From an uncultured delta proteobacterium (GTDB lineage Bacteria; Myxococcota_A; UBA9160; JAFDET01): a DNA stretch of 64,000 nucleotides. Of this stretch, positions 1-8,291 are shown piece by piece (positions within the stretch are counted from its first letter, which is position 1; the number at the start of each line of letters is the position of its first letter). The position numbers and the translations under genes were made by a program. Below the pieces are notes generated by a model. That model was not told where the DNA came from, ran no database searches, and worked only from the letters and a program-made list of their open reading frames with translations. The DNA lies in contig CAMYLJ010000003.1 in the NCBI GenBank assembly GCA_947259215.1, forward strand, positions 62,001 through 126,000, read 5' to 3'.

Positions 1-990
1 CCCTCGCTCCCGTCTTCCCCGATCCGCGTCGACCTCACCGCGTCGTACGCCTTCTTTTCGGGGCAAGCGCTCGTGGGGTTCCAGTCCGGGACGAAGTCCT
101 ACGCGGCGCAACGGGTGGGATTCGACGCCTCCTACAGCCTCTTCGACTACGACGCGAACGTCTCCGACGCGGGACAGCTCTTCGTTCACGACTTCACGAT
201 CGGAAACGAGATACGCACCCTAGTCCCCGAGCCCTCGATCGCGCTGTTGCTGGGACTCGGTGTGCTGGGCCTCGGGCTCATGGCGAGCGGTCTCGGTGCA
301 GCCCGGTCGCGCCGCAGAACCCGCCGGCTCGCCCCCTGGCTGATCGTTCTGCTCGCCGCCGTGGCCCCGAGCACGGGGTCCGCCAGCGGGTTCCTGGTGG
401 ACTCGGGGACGCCCTCCTCGTCGATCAATCTCGCGATCTTCGACAATCGGCAGGGTACCGGTAGCTGGCAGTACGTCGCCCAGCAGTTCACCCTCCCGCA
501 GGAATCGCGCATCACCCAGATCGAGATCAACGCGGTCCGGTCCCGCTTGGCGACGGCGTGCTTCACGGGCTACCTGACCGACCGGATCGGGCTCGCTGCG
601 GATCCGGCGACCGATCTCCTCGCCGTCCTCCAGTTCTCGGTGGGGACCGTCCAGGGGTGGGTCCCGGACGACCTCGACCTCGTGCTTCCGGCCGGCGACT
701 ACTTCCTCACCGTGGCGTCTCCGGACGCCCCCGGCGGCGGCTGGTTCGGCGCCGCGCCCAACCCGATCGGACCCACCTTTGCCGCGTCCGACGGCAACAC
801 GACGCCGAACTTCGGGTTTCCGCCCGCCACCGACTTCCGCCTCGCCAGCCCGATCGGACAGGGTCCCCTCGGGCTGCGCGTGGTTGGCCACGTGCCCGAG
901 GTGCCGGTCTCCCTGATGTTCCTGCTCGCGCTTACGCGATGGGGCTCGTTGTTGCGCCCCTCCGCTCAGGCGTCGCGTCGATCGCTCTGA
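1..990 (+). CDS. PEP-CTERM-like secreted protein, 5' partial, apparently two proteins in one frame
   Basis: The reading frame is open from the first base of the window, so the true start lies upstream; 329 codons are visible. Around codons 75-78 there is VPEP, then a Leu/Gly-rich hydrophobic stretch and a basic run (RSRRRTRR), the layout of a PEP-CTERM exosortase sorting signal. Such signals normally end a protein, but no stop follows. An ATG at 280 and the next stretch (basic n-region, LAPWLIVLLAAVA, then STGSASG) look like a complete signal peptide for a second secreted domain of about 200 residues. That domain ends in a degenerate VPEVP, hydrophobic, RR tail. The two halves therefore look like neighbouring PEP-CTERM proteins joined by loss of a stop. 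Substrate and function of the globular parts are not recognised. Confidence 0.6.
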   Translation, partial: PSLPSSPIRVDLTASYAFFSGQALVGFQSGTKSYAAQRVGFDASYSLFDYDANVSDAGQLFVHDFTIGNEIRTLVPEPSIALLLGLGVLGLGLMASGLGAARSRRRTRRLAPWLIVLLAAVAPSTGSASGFLVDSGTPSSSINLAIFDNRQGTGSWQYVAQQFTLPQESRITQIEINAVRSRLATACFTGYLTDRIGLAADPATDLLAVLQFSVGTVQGWVPDDLDLVLPAGDYFLTVASPDAPGGGWFGAAPNPIGPTFAASDGNTTPNFGFPPATDFRLASPIGQGPLGLRVVGHVPEVPVSLMFLLALTRWGSLLRPSAQASRRSL

Positions 991-999
991 GCCCGGCCT

Positions 1000-1605
1000 T
1001 TAGGGCTGGAGCTCCGGCGAGAGCTTCTCCACGTACGGGAGCAGCGTGCCCGGAGGCACGCCCGCGCGCCGGGCGGCCTCTAGCAGGGCAGGGAGCGTGC
1101 AGCGGGCCGACCCGAAGTCGTCCCGGGCCTCCTGCAGGCCGCGGGCGGCGGTCGCGCGCTCGCTGCGGTCCTGGTCGTTCCGGCGCACCACGATGTAGCC
1201 GTCCTCGGCCTGGCGCATCCGCTGCTCGGCGCTGGCGTAGCGCTTCTCGGCCTCCGAGATGGCTTCCAGCCAGGCTGCCTGCTCGGCGTCGGCCGGCGGC
1301 GCGGCGTCCGCCGGCAGCCTCCCGTCGCAGGGCGGCGGGCTCCAGCTCCCCCCGGCGCGGTTCACCGCGTCCGTGGAGCCGCTGGCGCGGGCGCTGCCGA
1401 ACTGGTCCAGGCTCGCCGGGCTCGCCCCCGCGTCGGGGGTGCCGGTCTCCTGGCGCTCCAGGTCGTCGAGGCCCTTGGACTCCTGCTGCTGGAGGTCCCC
1501 CAGCCCGGTCGTCCCCGCGGACAGGGAGCTCGGCCCCTCCGCGCCGGCCGTTCCGGCTGTGAGCGCCACGCCCACCAGGGCGATCGCCATCGTCGATCCG
1601 CGCAT
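1000..1605 (-). CDS. Hypothetical secreted protein, 201 aa
   Basis: ATG at 1605 gives a 201-residue protein beginning with a short signal peptide (MRGSTMAIALVGVALTAGTAGA, probable cleavage after AGA). The next part (about residues 25-95) is low in complexity, rich in Gly, Ser, Asp and Gln. A predicted helical segment follows (about 105-165, Ala/Glu/Arg-rich, EAEKRYASAEQRMRQAE) and looks like a short coiled coil. A PCD-type and a later SARCT segment contribute two cysteines, possibly a disulfide. I do not recognise the family. It converges on the upstream PEP-CTERM-like gene with only 9 bases between stops. Periplasmic or exported location is inferred from the signal peptide only. Confidence 0.6.
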   Translation of the reverse strand: MRGSTMAIALVGVALTAGTAGAEGPSSLSAGTTGLGDLQQQESKGLDDLERQETGTPDAGASPASLDQFGSARASGSTDAVNRAGGSWSPPPCDGRLPADAAPPADAEQAAWLEAISEAEKRYASAEQRMRQAEDGYIVVRRNDQDRSERATAARGLQEARDDFGSARCTLPALLEAARRAGVPPGTLLPYVEKLSPELQP

Positions 1606-1907
1606 GATGCTCCCCTCCGCTCGCCGTGGGTCCGCGAGTCAAACGCCGTATCGGTGGGTGGGCCGCGGGACTGGAGCCGGGGGCGTCGGGGCTCCGGAGG
1701 CTCGCGCGGGGACGCGGAGGCTCTCACTTATCGTGACTTCGCTCGCCTGTGGCTTGCTGCGCGCCCGGCGGCCGAAGTGGCAGGGTGCGCGGGGGCTGGG
1801 TGCGCCGGGCTTGCAGGCGCCTGGCTCGGGAGGGTGCGCGGTTTCGGCGGCTAGGGTGTCTTGCGGGTCCTCTGCACGTTCGCGGAGGCGACGCGGGGCC
1901 GGGTGGT
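1606..1907. other. Gene-free stretch upstream of the NUDIX-pyrG promoter
   Basis: This GC-rich stretch lies between the divergent start of the small secreted protein and the promoter at 1908. Short open frames on both strands have no ribosome binding site and no recognisable protein family. I see no RNA gene, repeat or terminator in it. It presumably contains the promoter of the minus-strand gene, which I could not pin down. Confidence 0.5.
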
Positions 1908-1937
1908 TTGACAGGCACCGCGGCACCACGTTATAAA
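1908..1937 (+). promoter_or_regulatory. Sigma-70 type promoter for the NUDIX-pyrG unit
   Basis: TTGACA at 1908-1913 (exact -35 consensus) is followed by an 18-base spacer and TATAAA at 1932-1937. Transcription would start near 1944, about 85 bases before the TTG start of the NUDIX gene. This AT-rich box stands out in very GC-rich surroundings. Confidence 0.75.
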
Positions 1938-1964
1938 CCGACGAACCGCCCCACAGGTCGAGCC

Positions 1965-2033
1965 ATGAGCGACGCCAGCACGGCTGCGAACGGGTCCGTG
2001 CGGTCCGGTCATTCCGCGGGGAGGGCGCCTTGA
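1965..2033 (+). CDS. Possible 22-codon leader peptide before the NUDIX gene
   Basis: An ATG at 1965, just downstream of the predicted transcript start, opens a 22-codon frame whose TGA stop (2031-2033) overlaps the TTG start of the NUDIX gene at 2030 as TTGA. The peptide ([22 protein letters not shown]) has no recognisable motif. Its ribosome binding site is weak (AGGTCGAG). The overlap would allow translational coupling or re-initiation at the TTG. It may also be a chance frame; codon use in so short a stretch cannot decide. Confidence 0.3.
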   Translation: MSDASTAANGSVRSGHSAGRAP

Positions 2034-2494
2034 CGCGCTACTTCGCGACCGAACCGCAGGCCCTTCGTCTCTCCGTGTCGGCAGTGGTGTGGCGCGAGCG
2101 CGCCTCGCGCGCGGAGCTCCTTCTGATGCAGCGCAGCGACAACGCACATTGGGGTCTCCCGGGCGGCTACGTCGAGCCCGGGGAGTCCGTGCCGGAAGCG
2201 GCGCGGCGCGAGGTGCTGGAGGAGACCGGCGTGCAGGTCGAGCTGGGGCGCCTGGTGGGCGTCTACTCCGATCCCGGCCGCCAGGTGATCGAGTATCCCG
2301 ACGGCCAGCGGGTGCAGGCGGTGAATCTCTGTTTCGAGGCCTTTCCCGTCGGCCTGGGGGAGGCCACCACGCCGGAAGAGACGCTCGCGACGGGCTACTT
2401 TCCGCACGACGGGCTGCCCGAGCCCTTCGTGCCGATCCACCAGGTGCGTGTGAGCGACGCCCTGGACAGGGGGGAGGCGACGCGGATCCGATGA
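2030..2494 (+). CDS. NUDIX hydrolase, 154 aa
   Basis: The protein has the NUDIX box at about residues 44-66 ([14 protein letters not shown] followed by RREVLEETG), matching the Gx5Ex7REUxEExGU motif that binds the metal and hydrolyses nucleoside diphosphates linked to another group. The substrate is not evident; [15 protein letters not shown] before the box is typical of the MutT/ADP-ribose pyrophosphatase-like group. The start is a TTG at 2030 preceded by a strong Shine-Dalgarno (GGGGAGGG, 5 bases away). It overlaps the ATG of pyrG by four bases, so the two are probably translated together. A house-cleaning or nucleotide-pool role next to CTP synthase is plausible but inferred. Confidence 0.9.
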   Translation: MTRYFATEPQALRLSVSAVVWRERASRAELLLMQRSDNAHWGLPGGYVEPGESVPEAARREVLEETGVQVELGRLVGVYSDPGRQVIEYPDGQRVQAVNLCFEAFPVGLGEATTPEETLATGYFPHDGLPEPFVPIHQVRVSDALDRGEATRIR

Positions 2495-4095
2495 GCGAGC
2501 GGCAGACCAAGTACATCTTCGTGACGGGGGGCGTGCTGTCCTCCCTGGGCAAGGGGTTGGCCGCTGCGTCGATCGGGGCCCTGCTCGAGGCGCGGGGCCT
2601 GCGGGTCACCTTCCTGAAGCTCGACCCCTACCTGAACCTCGACCCCGGCACCATGAACCCCTTCCAGCACGGGGAGGTCTACGTCACCGAGGACGGTGCC
2701 GAGACCGACCTCGACCTGGGCCACTACGAGCGCTTCACGAGCGCCACCATGGGCAAGCTCAACAACGTCACCGCCGGCAAGGTCTACGACGCGGTGCTCT
2801 CCAAGGAGCGGCGCGGCGACTACCTGGGCGGCACGGTCCAGGTGATTCCGCACGTCACCGACGAGATCAAGGCGCGCATCGAGGCCGCCTCCAAGGGTGT
2901 CGACATCCTGATCGTCGAGGTCGGCGGCACCGTGGGCGACATCGAGTCGCTGCCGTTCCTCGAGGCCATCCGCCAGTTCCGCGCCCAGGCCGGGCGCGAG
3001 AACGTCTGTTACATCCACACGGCGCTCGTGCCCTACGTGGCCACCGCCGGCGAACTCAAGACCAAGCCCGTCCAGCACTCGGTGAAGGAGCTGCGCAGCG
3101 TCGGCATCGCGCCCGACGTGATCCTGTGCCGCAGCGATCGTTTCCTGCCCAAGGCGGTGAAGGCCAAGGTGGCCCTCTTCTGCAACGTGGACGAGGACGC
3201 GGTCATCACCGCCAAGGACGTGGAGTCGATCTACGAGGTCCCGATCATCCTCCACAACGAGGGGGTGGACGACAAGATCACCCAGATCCTGAACATCTGG
3301 ACCGGGCGCCCGAACCTCGAGCTCTGGGAGGACCTCTGCGCCGGGATCCGCCACCCGGAGCGGGACGTCACCATCGCCATGGTCGGCAAGTACGTCGACC
3401 TGACCGAGTCGTACAAGAGCCTGAACGAGGCCCTCTACCACGCCGGATTCTCGCACCGCGCGCGGGTGAACATCGAGTACGTCGACTCCGAGAAGCTGGC
3501 GGACGCGTCGGTGCTGGCCTCGGCGGACGGCATCCTGGTGCCCCACGGCTTCGGCCCCCGCGGATCCGAAGGCAAGATCGAGGCCGTGCGCTTCGCGCGC
3601 GAGCGGCGGATTCCCTTCTTCGGCATCTGCTACGGCATGCAGTTCTCGGTGATCGAGTTCGCCCGCCACGTGGCGGGCCTGGAGGGCGCCAATTCCAGCG
3701 AGGTGGACGAGGCCTCGCCGCATCCGGTGATCGACCTGTTGCCCGAGCAGCGCGAAGTGACGGACAAAGGCGCCACCATGCGGCTCGGCGCCTGGCCCTG
3801 CGTGCTGCGGCCCGGGACCCGCGCTCACGCCGCCTACGGCGAGGAGCGCATCTCCGAACGCCACCGCCACCGCTTCGAGTTCAACCCGGATTACCGCGAC
3901 CGCCTGTCGCGGGCCGGGCTCGTGCTCTCGGGGACCTCGCCCGACGGACGCCTGGTGGAGGTGGTGGAGCTCGAGGACCACCCCTGGTTCGTGGGTTGCC
4001 AGTTCCATCCCGAGTTCAAGTCCCGGCCCTTCAAGCCGCACCCGCTCTTCGTGGCCTTCATCGGCGCCGCGGTTCGCCAGTCCGAGGGCGACTAG
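2491..4095 (+). CDS. pyrG: CTP synthase, 534 aa
   Basis: This enzyme makes CTP from UTP, ATP and glutamine in the cytoplasm, the last step of pyrimidine nucleotide synthesis. The N-terminal synthetase domain starts with the P-loop-like [10 protein letters not shown] (about residues 12-21). The C-terminal class I glutaminase domain carries Cys380 in FFGICYGMQ and the His/Glu pair in FHPEFKSRP. Length is normal for the family. The ATG at 2491 overlaps the NUDIX gene by ATGA. One oddity: the usual VPGGFG motif in the glutaminase domain reads VPHGFG, with His352 replacing the first glycine. The equivalent residue lies near the glutaminase oxyanion hole in family structures, so glutamine use may be affected. 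Confidence 0.97.
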   Translation: MSERQTKYIFVTGGVLSSLGKGLAAASIGALLEARGLRVTFLKLDPYLNLDPGTMNPFQHGEVYVTEDGAETDLDLGHYERFTSATMGKLNNVTAGKVYDAVLSKERRGDYLGGTVQVIPHVTDEIKARIEAASKGVDILIVEVGGTVGDIESLPFLEAIRQFRAQAGRENVCYIHTALVPYVATAGELKTKPVQHSVKELRSVGIAPDVILCRSDRFLPKAVKAKVALFCNVDEDAVITAKDVESIYEVPIILHNEGVDDKITQILNIWTGRPNLELWEDLCAGIRHPERDVTIAMVGKYVDLTESYKSLNEALYHAGFSHRARVNIEYVDSEKLADASVLASADGILVPHGFGPRGSEGKIEAVRFARERRIPFFGICYGMQFSVIEFARHVAGLEGANSSEVDEASPHPVIDLLPEQREVTDKGATMRLGAWPCVLRPGTRAHAAYGEERISERHRHRFEFNPDYRDRLSRAGLVLSGTSPDGRLVEVVELEDHPWFVGCQFHPEFKSRPFKPHPLFVAFIGAAVRQSEGD

Positions 4096-6486
4096 CTACT
4101 CGGGGGCCGGCTCGCTCCCGCGGCCGAAGCGCGGGACCAGGGCGTCCAGGGTGCGCAGCGGAGCCCCGAGGATGCCGCGCAGCGCCGCCTCGGGCAGGCC
4201 GGCGACGTCCGCACTCACCTGGAGATCGCCGATCGGACCCCGAGCCCGGATCGGGATCGCGGGGAGGCGCGTCGTGTGCTCGAGGACGGGCAGCTGAGCC
4301 AGGGCGAGCGTCTTCTCCCGCCCCTGCCTCGTGAGGACCACCGTGCCCTGCAAGTCCACGGTCCAGTCGTGGCGGAGCGTGCCACTGCCTTCGACGCGGT
4401 AGTCGTCCGTACTCATGCTCTGGTCAGAGACGTGGAGCGCCCCGTCCCGAGGGGCGAGGGTGGCGCGGATGTGCCGGATCCGGGAGCGCGGCACGGGCGT
4501 CTCGGGAGGCTCGGGCTCGCTGCGACGGAGCTCCGGAACGAGCCCCCGCAGCGCAGCGCCGATGCTGCGCAGCAGATTGGCGTGGGGGACGCTGCCGCCG
4601 TGCGCGTCCACCCGCACCTGGCTGCCCTCCAGGTGGGCTGCCCAGTTGGGCTCGCCGGTCCAGCGTCCGTGCAGCACGCCGTCGGCGTCGAGCAGGATGG
4701 GATCGTCGCTGCTGGGCGCATCCGTTCGCTGCGCGGCCCGAACGACGTCGAGGTTCCGGACGGCGACGTTTGCGTCGAAGCGGGGCGGTCCCTCGAACCG
4801 CACGGAGCCCTGCGCGGTCCAGGCGCCGCCGTAGGCGTCGAGCTGCACGCCGTCGAGCGAGAGCGTGCGATCGGTGTAGCGGAGGGGGCCCTTCACCTCG
4901 CTGGCCTGCGCGCCGAAGAGCTCGAGCCGCGCGAGGTCGAGCCCGCCCGCGAGCTGCACGTGCGCGTGCCCGTCCGCTCCCCGGCGAAAGACCAGGTCGA
5001 CCTCGGCGCGCCCGCCGGCGCCGCCGATGCCCCACTTGGGGGGCAGCAGGGGGGCGAGCGCGGCCGCGTCGATGCCCGTCACGCGCAGCGTCGCGGTGAT
5101 CGGGACCTCGGCGAAGCCCGAGTCGGCTCGCAGCGGGCCGAGCTGACCCGAGAGCTCCACGGTCCCGGACTCCCCGGTCCCGCCGCGCCCTTGGTAGTGC
5201 GCGGTCCGACCTGGCGTGAGATCCCGGAGGTCGAGCTCGTGCAGCCGTACGCGCAGGGGAGGCGTCGTCCCGTCGGTCGATTGGGCCTCGATCACGACGC
5301 CGCGCAGCTCGATGCGCGGGAGCGCAACGCTCCGCCGCCCGCTGGCGTCGGTGGTCACTACTACGTCATGGACCTGGACTCGCCCGCCGGGATCCAGGCG
5401 GGTGTCCACCCGGAGCGGAACGCCCGGCGTTCCGAAGCCCGCCGACCAGAGCGGGTCCCCCCCTGCGGCCTCGAATCCCAGCGAGTCGAGTGACAGGCGC
5501 CCCGACTGCCAGTGGAAGGCCACGTCGACGTTCCCGGCGGCCGCGTCCGCCACGCGCAATCGGGCGGAGCGCAGGCGGCCGTCGCGCAGCGCCGTCGCGC
5601 CGTTCTTGCGGGCGAGCTGGGCCTCGAGCTCGCTGCGTCCCCGGAGGCCGAAGCGGCCCAGCTCGAGGGTGGCGTCGTCCAGGCTGAGCTCGACCCGTGC
5701 CTCGAGGTCGCCGGCCCGGCGGCCCTCGAGGTGGAGCTTCGCATCCAGGGAGCCGCCCGCAGCGTCGAGGCGCCAGGCCGCCGGCAGCCACCCGTGCAGC
5801 TCGCGGGCGTCGAAGCCCTTCAGCTCCAGGTCCAGGGAGCCGGGGGCGTCCCAGGGCCGATCCGGCTCGATCGGGCCGTAGTGCCCTTGCGCCGTGAGGT
5901 GCGCGGCCTCCGGGCCCACCCGCGCCTTCAGGGACAGGGTCGCCTCCTCCCCGGCGCGCAGTCCGTCGATGTCCAGCCGATCCACCCGCACCGACAGCGG
6001 CTCGAGGTCGGGATGTGCGCGGTCGCTCCAGGTGACCTCGGAATCGCGCCACTCGATCCGCGCCATGGGAGGCAGGCTCACGGGCCCTCCGCCCCCCTGC
6101 TCGTCGTCGGCGCCCGGGTCTCCGCCCAGCACGATGCGCCCGTCTTCCAGCCGCAACAGGGCGATGCGCGCGCCTTTCAGGTGCAGGCTCGCGAGCGCGA
6201 TGCGGCGCTCCAGCAGGGCACCCTCGTCGAGGCCGAGCTCCAGCGCGTCGCTCGTCACGCCGGCCTCGAGGGAGACGCCTTCCAGGCGCACGCGCGGGTC
6301 CGGCAGGAGCCGCAGCTCCACGTCCTCGATCGTGACGGGACGATCCAGCTCCGCCCGGGCCCAGCGCTCCACCTGCCGCGGCGAAACCAGCCAGTCCACG
6401 AGCAGGTGGGCTGCCACCACGGCAACGGCCAGGCCCGCTGCCAGGATGCCCGCCAGCCGCAGCGCCGCGCGAAGCCACCCGCCCAC
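4096..6486 (-). CDS. AsmA-like inner-membrane-anchored protein, 796 aa
   Basis: A single N-terminal transmembrane segment (about residues 8-32) is followed by a long periplasmic region. The opening, a membrane anchor then VERWARAELDRPVTIEDVELR, is typical of AsmA family proteins. The rest is built from many beta-rich stretches of the type found in the bridge-like AsmA/TamB/Vps13-related proteins. Family members are implicated in lipid transport between membranes and in outer-membrane homeostasis; no specific cargo can be read here. Its TAG stop sits directly against the TAG stop of pyrG (4093-4098), a back-to-back convergent end. The two tRNAs lie upstream on the opposite strand. Start ATG at 6486 is chosen because the membrane anchor begins at once. 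Confidence 0.85.
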   Translation of the reverse strand: MGGWLRAALRLAGILAAGLAVAVVAAHLLVDWLVSPRQVERWARAELDRPVTIEDVELRLLPDPRVRLEGVSLEAGVTSDALELGLDEGALLERRIALASLHLKGARIALLRLEDGRIVLGGDPGADDEQGGGGPVSLPPMARIEWRDSEVTWSDRAHPDLEPLSVRVDRLDIDGLRAGEEATLSLKARVGPEAAHLTAQGHYGPIEPDRPWDAPGSLDLELKGFDARELHGWLPAAWRLDAAGGSLDAKLHLEGRRAGDLEARVELSLDDATLELGRFGLRGRSELEAQLARKNGATALRDGRLRSARLRVADAAAGNVDVAFHWQSGRLSLDSLGFEAAGGDPLWSAGFGTPGVPLRVDTRLDPGGRVQVHDVVVTTDASGRRSVALPRIELRGVVIEAQSTDGTTPPLRVRLHELDLRDLTPGRTAHYQGRGGTGESGTVELSGQLGPLRADSGFAEVPITATLRVTGIDAAALAPLLPPKWGIGGAGGRAEVDLVFRRGADGHAHVQLAGGLDLARLELFGAQASEVKGPLRYTDRTLSLDGVQLDAYGGAWTAQGSVRFEGPPRFDANVAVRNLDVVRAAQRTDAPSSDDPILLDADGVLHGRWTGEPNWAAHLEGSQVRVDAHGGSVPHANLLRSIGAALRGLVPELRRSEPEPPETPVPRSRIRHIRATLAPRDGALHVSDQSMSTDDYRVEGSGTLRHDWTVDLQGTVVLTRQGREKTLALAQLPVLEHTTRLPAIPIRARGPIGDLQVSADVAGLPEAALRGILGAPLRTLDALVPRFGRGSEPAPE

Positions 6487-6576
6487 GGGGCCAGTCTAGC
6501 GCCGGAACGGCTGCGTCCGGGCCCCGGCCGTCGCCTTGCGCCCGCGCCCATCCTCTCCTAAATCAAGGCGGTTGCA

Positions 6577-6653
6577 GGGGCGTTAGCTCAGTTGGCTAGA
6601 GCGCCGTGTTCACACCGCGGAGGCCACTGGTTCGAGTCCAGTACGCCCCACCA
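6577..6653 (+). tRNA. tRNA-Val (anticodon CAC)
   Basis: A full cloverleaf folds: acceptor GGGGCGT/ACGCCCC, D-arm GCTC/GAGC, anticodon stem CCGTG/CGCGG with loop TTCACAC (anticodon CAC, reading GTG), T-arm containing GGTTCGAGTCC, and an encoded CCA tail (6651-6653). A weak promoter candidate lies upstream (TTGCGC at 6536, 17 bases, TAAATC at 6559). Confidence 0.95.
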
Positions 6654-6665
6654 CCGTTTCGCCGG

Positions 6666-6687
6666 CGGGCGCCCGGGTGCCCGCCAT
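6666..6687 (+). other. Hairpin in the spacer between the two tRNAs
   Basis: GGCGGGC and GCCCGCC form a 7-base-pair stem around an 8-base loop between tRNA-Val and tRNA-Arg. It may help separate or process a joint tRNA transcript; no T-run follows, so it is not a classical terminator. Confidence 0.5.
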
Positions 6688-6689
6688 GG

Positions 6690-6766
6690 GGCCCAGTAGC
6701 TCAGCTGGATAGAGCGCCTGCCTCCGGAGCAGGAGGTCGCAGGTTCGAATCCTGCCTGGGTCACCA
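6690..6766 (+). tRNA. tRNA-Arg (anticodon CCG)
   Basis: Acceptor GGCCCAG/CTGGGTC (one G-U pair), D-arm GCTC/GAGC, anticodon stem CCTGC/GCAGG with loop CTCCGGA (anticodon CCG, reading CGG), T-arm with GGTTCGAATCC, and an encoded CCA end (6764-6766). It lies 36 bases after tRNA-Val and is probably co-transcribed with it. Confidence 0.95.
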
Positions 6767-6817
6767 CATCTTCCTCCGACCGGCTCCGCTGGCGAGCCTC
6801 TGCTGGGGAGCCTCCTC

Positions 6818-8272
6818 GTGCGTCCGTCCCTGCGCCTGCTTCCGGTCCTCGGCCTGCTCGTCGCGGGCTGCGCCATCAACCCCGTGAGTGGACGCCCTCA
6901 AGTCGTACTGGTCTCCTCGGACCAGGAGCAGGAGCTCGGGCGCGAGCAGGAGGAGGTGGTCGAGCAGGAGATCGGTTTGGTGGACCACGGGTCCGAGGCC
7001 TGGGTCCGGGCGATCGGGAAGCGCCTCGCCGAGCAGTCTCCGCGCCAGGACGTGAGCTACCGCTTCGCGGTCGTGGACATGCCGGAGCCCAACGCCTTCG
7101 CGCTGCCAGGTGGGCCGGTGTACGTGTCGCGCGGCCTGCTGTCCTTCGTGAACAGCGAGGACGAGCTGGCCGGCGTGATCGCCCACGAGATCGGGCACGT
7201 CGCCGCACGCCACGCGGTGAGCCGCGTCAGCCTGGCCGCGCCGTTCGTGCTGCTGGCAGCGATTCCCGGCGCGATCGTGGGGACGGTGAGCCAGACCCTG
7301 GGCGCGGTGGTGGCCGCGCCGGGCGCCCTCGCCGGCGGCCTGGCCCTGTCGAGCTACAGCCGCGGCCAGGAGCTCGAGGCCGACAAGATCGGGATGGAGA
7401 TGGTGGCGAAGGCCGGCTGGGACCCGGCCGCTCTCGCGGGGATCCTTCACGCGATCGAACGGTCCGCCGACCTCGAGCGCGGCAAGCCGCGACGCCAGCA
7501 TCTGTTCGACTCGCACCCGGCCACCCCGGCGCGTATCGCCCAGGTGGAGAAGGTCGCGCCCGGCCTCACGCGAGCGCCCGCCAGGCCCATCGCTGGCAGC
7601 CGCAGCGCCGTATTCGGGAAGCTGAACGGCCTGCTGGTGGGCGACGACCCGGCCGTCGGCGTCTTCGAGGGGTCGACCTTCCTGCACCCGACCCTCGGAT
7701 TCGCCATGCAGTTCCCCGATGGCTGGAAGACCCAGAACCGGCCCACCGCCGTGCTGGCCGCGGACCCGGAAGGGAAGGGCGAGATCTTCTCGCTGCTCCA
7801 GCTCGTGACCGAGAGCGCCGATCCCATGGCCGGCGTGCGCAAGGACGAGCTGCACGACGACCTGATGAAGCAGCTGCGGGAGGAGCGGATCCACGGCCTG
7901 CCGGCCCAGCGCCTCGTCACCCAGGTGAAGGGCCACGCCTTCGACATGACCTGGATCGCCCACCAAAAGCACGTCTACCGGATCGTCAGCGTCTGCCCTC
8001 AGGACCTCTTTCCCGCGCGCAAGGCCCAGCTTGCAACGGCGGGCGCGAGCTTCCGTCCCCTCACCGACGCCGACGTGGCGCGCATCCGCGAGGCGCGGCT
8101 GCGCGTGCGCCAGGCGCAGGGCGAGAGCGCGACGGCGCTGGCGAAGCGCCTGGCGAGCGCCTGGAACGGAGACGAGCTGGCCGTCGCCAACGGGCTCGAG
8201 TCCGGTGCGACGACCCTCGCCGCCGGCCGGCCGGTGAAGGTGCCCCTGCGCGAGGCCTACCGCGCCCCGTAG
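6818..8272 (+). CDS. M48 family zinc metalloprotease, lipoprotein, 484 aa
   Basis: The start is GTG 6818 behind GGGGAG. The signal peptide ends in a lipobox (LLVAGC, Cys18), so the protein is probably anchored in the outer or inner membrane facing the periplasm. The zinc site is HEIGH at residues 123-127, with the third ligand in ELEAD at 185-189, as in M48 peptidases such as BepA/LoiP. The C-terminal half (about 280-480) is a separate domain common in longer M48 lipoproteins and ends in a LysM-like stretch (LAKRLASAW to VKVPL). Family members cleave or refold misassembled outer-membrane proteins; that role is inferred. It follows the tRNA pair and converges on the alpha/beta hydrolase gene with a 19-base gap. 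Confidence 0.92.
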   Translation: MRPSLRLLPVLGLLVAGCAINPVSGRPQVVLVSSDQEQELGREQEEVVEQEIGLVDHGSEAWVRAIGKRLAEQSPRQDVSYRFAVVDMPEPNAFALPGGPVYVSRGLLSFVNSEDELAGVIAHEIGHVAARHAVSRVSLAAPFVLLAAIPGAIVGTVSQTLGAVVAAPGALAGGLALSSYSRGQELEADKIGMEMVAKAGWDPAALAGILHAIERSADLERGKPRRQHLFDSHPATPARIAQVEKVAPGLTRAPARPIAGSRSAVFGKLNGLLVGDDPAVGVFEGSTFLHPTLGFAMQFPDGWKTQNRPTAVLAADPEGKGEIFSLLQLVTESADPMAGVRKDELHDDLMKQLREERIHGLPAQRLVTQVKGHAFDMTWIAHQKHVYRIVSVCPQDLFPARKAQLATAGASFRPLTDADVARIREARLRVRQAQGESATALAKRLASAWNGDELAVANGLESGATTLAAGRPVKVPLREAYRAP

Positions 8273-8291
8273 CGGCGCCCGAGCACAGCGG

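Noticed and set aside
1749-2033. A 94-codon frame ending at the NUDIX start
   Set aside because: Most of it lies upstream of the predicted promoter and has low-complexity composition; only the last 22 codons could be transcribed.
2395-4041. A 548-codon frame antisense to pyrG
   Set aside because: Shadow of a highly conserved gene; His/Gly/Val-rich composition, no ribosome site.
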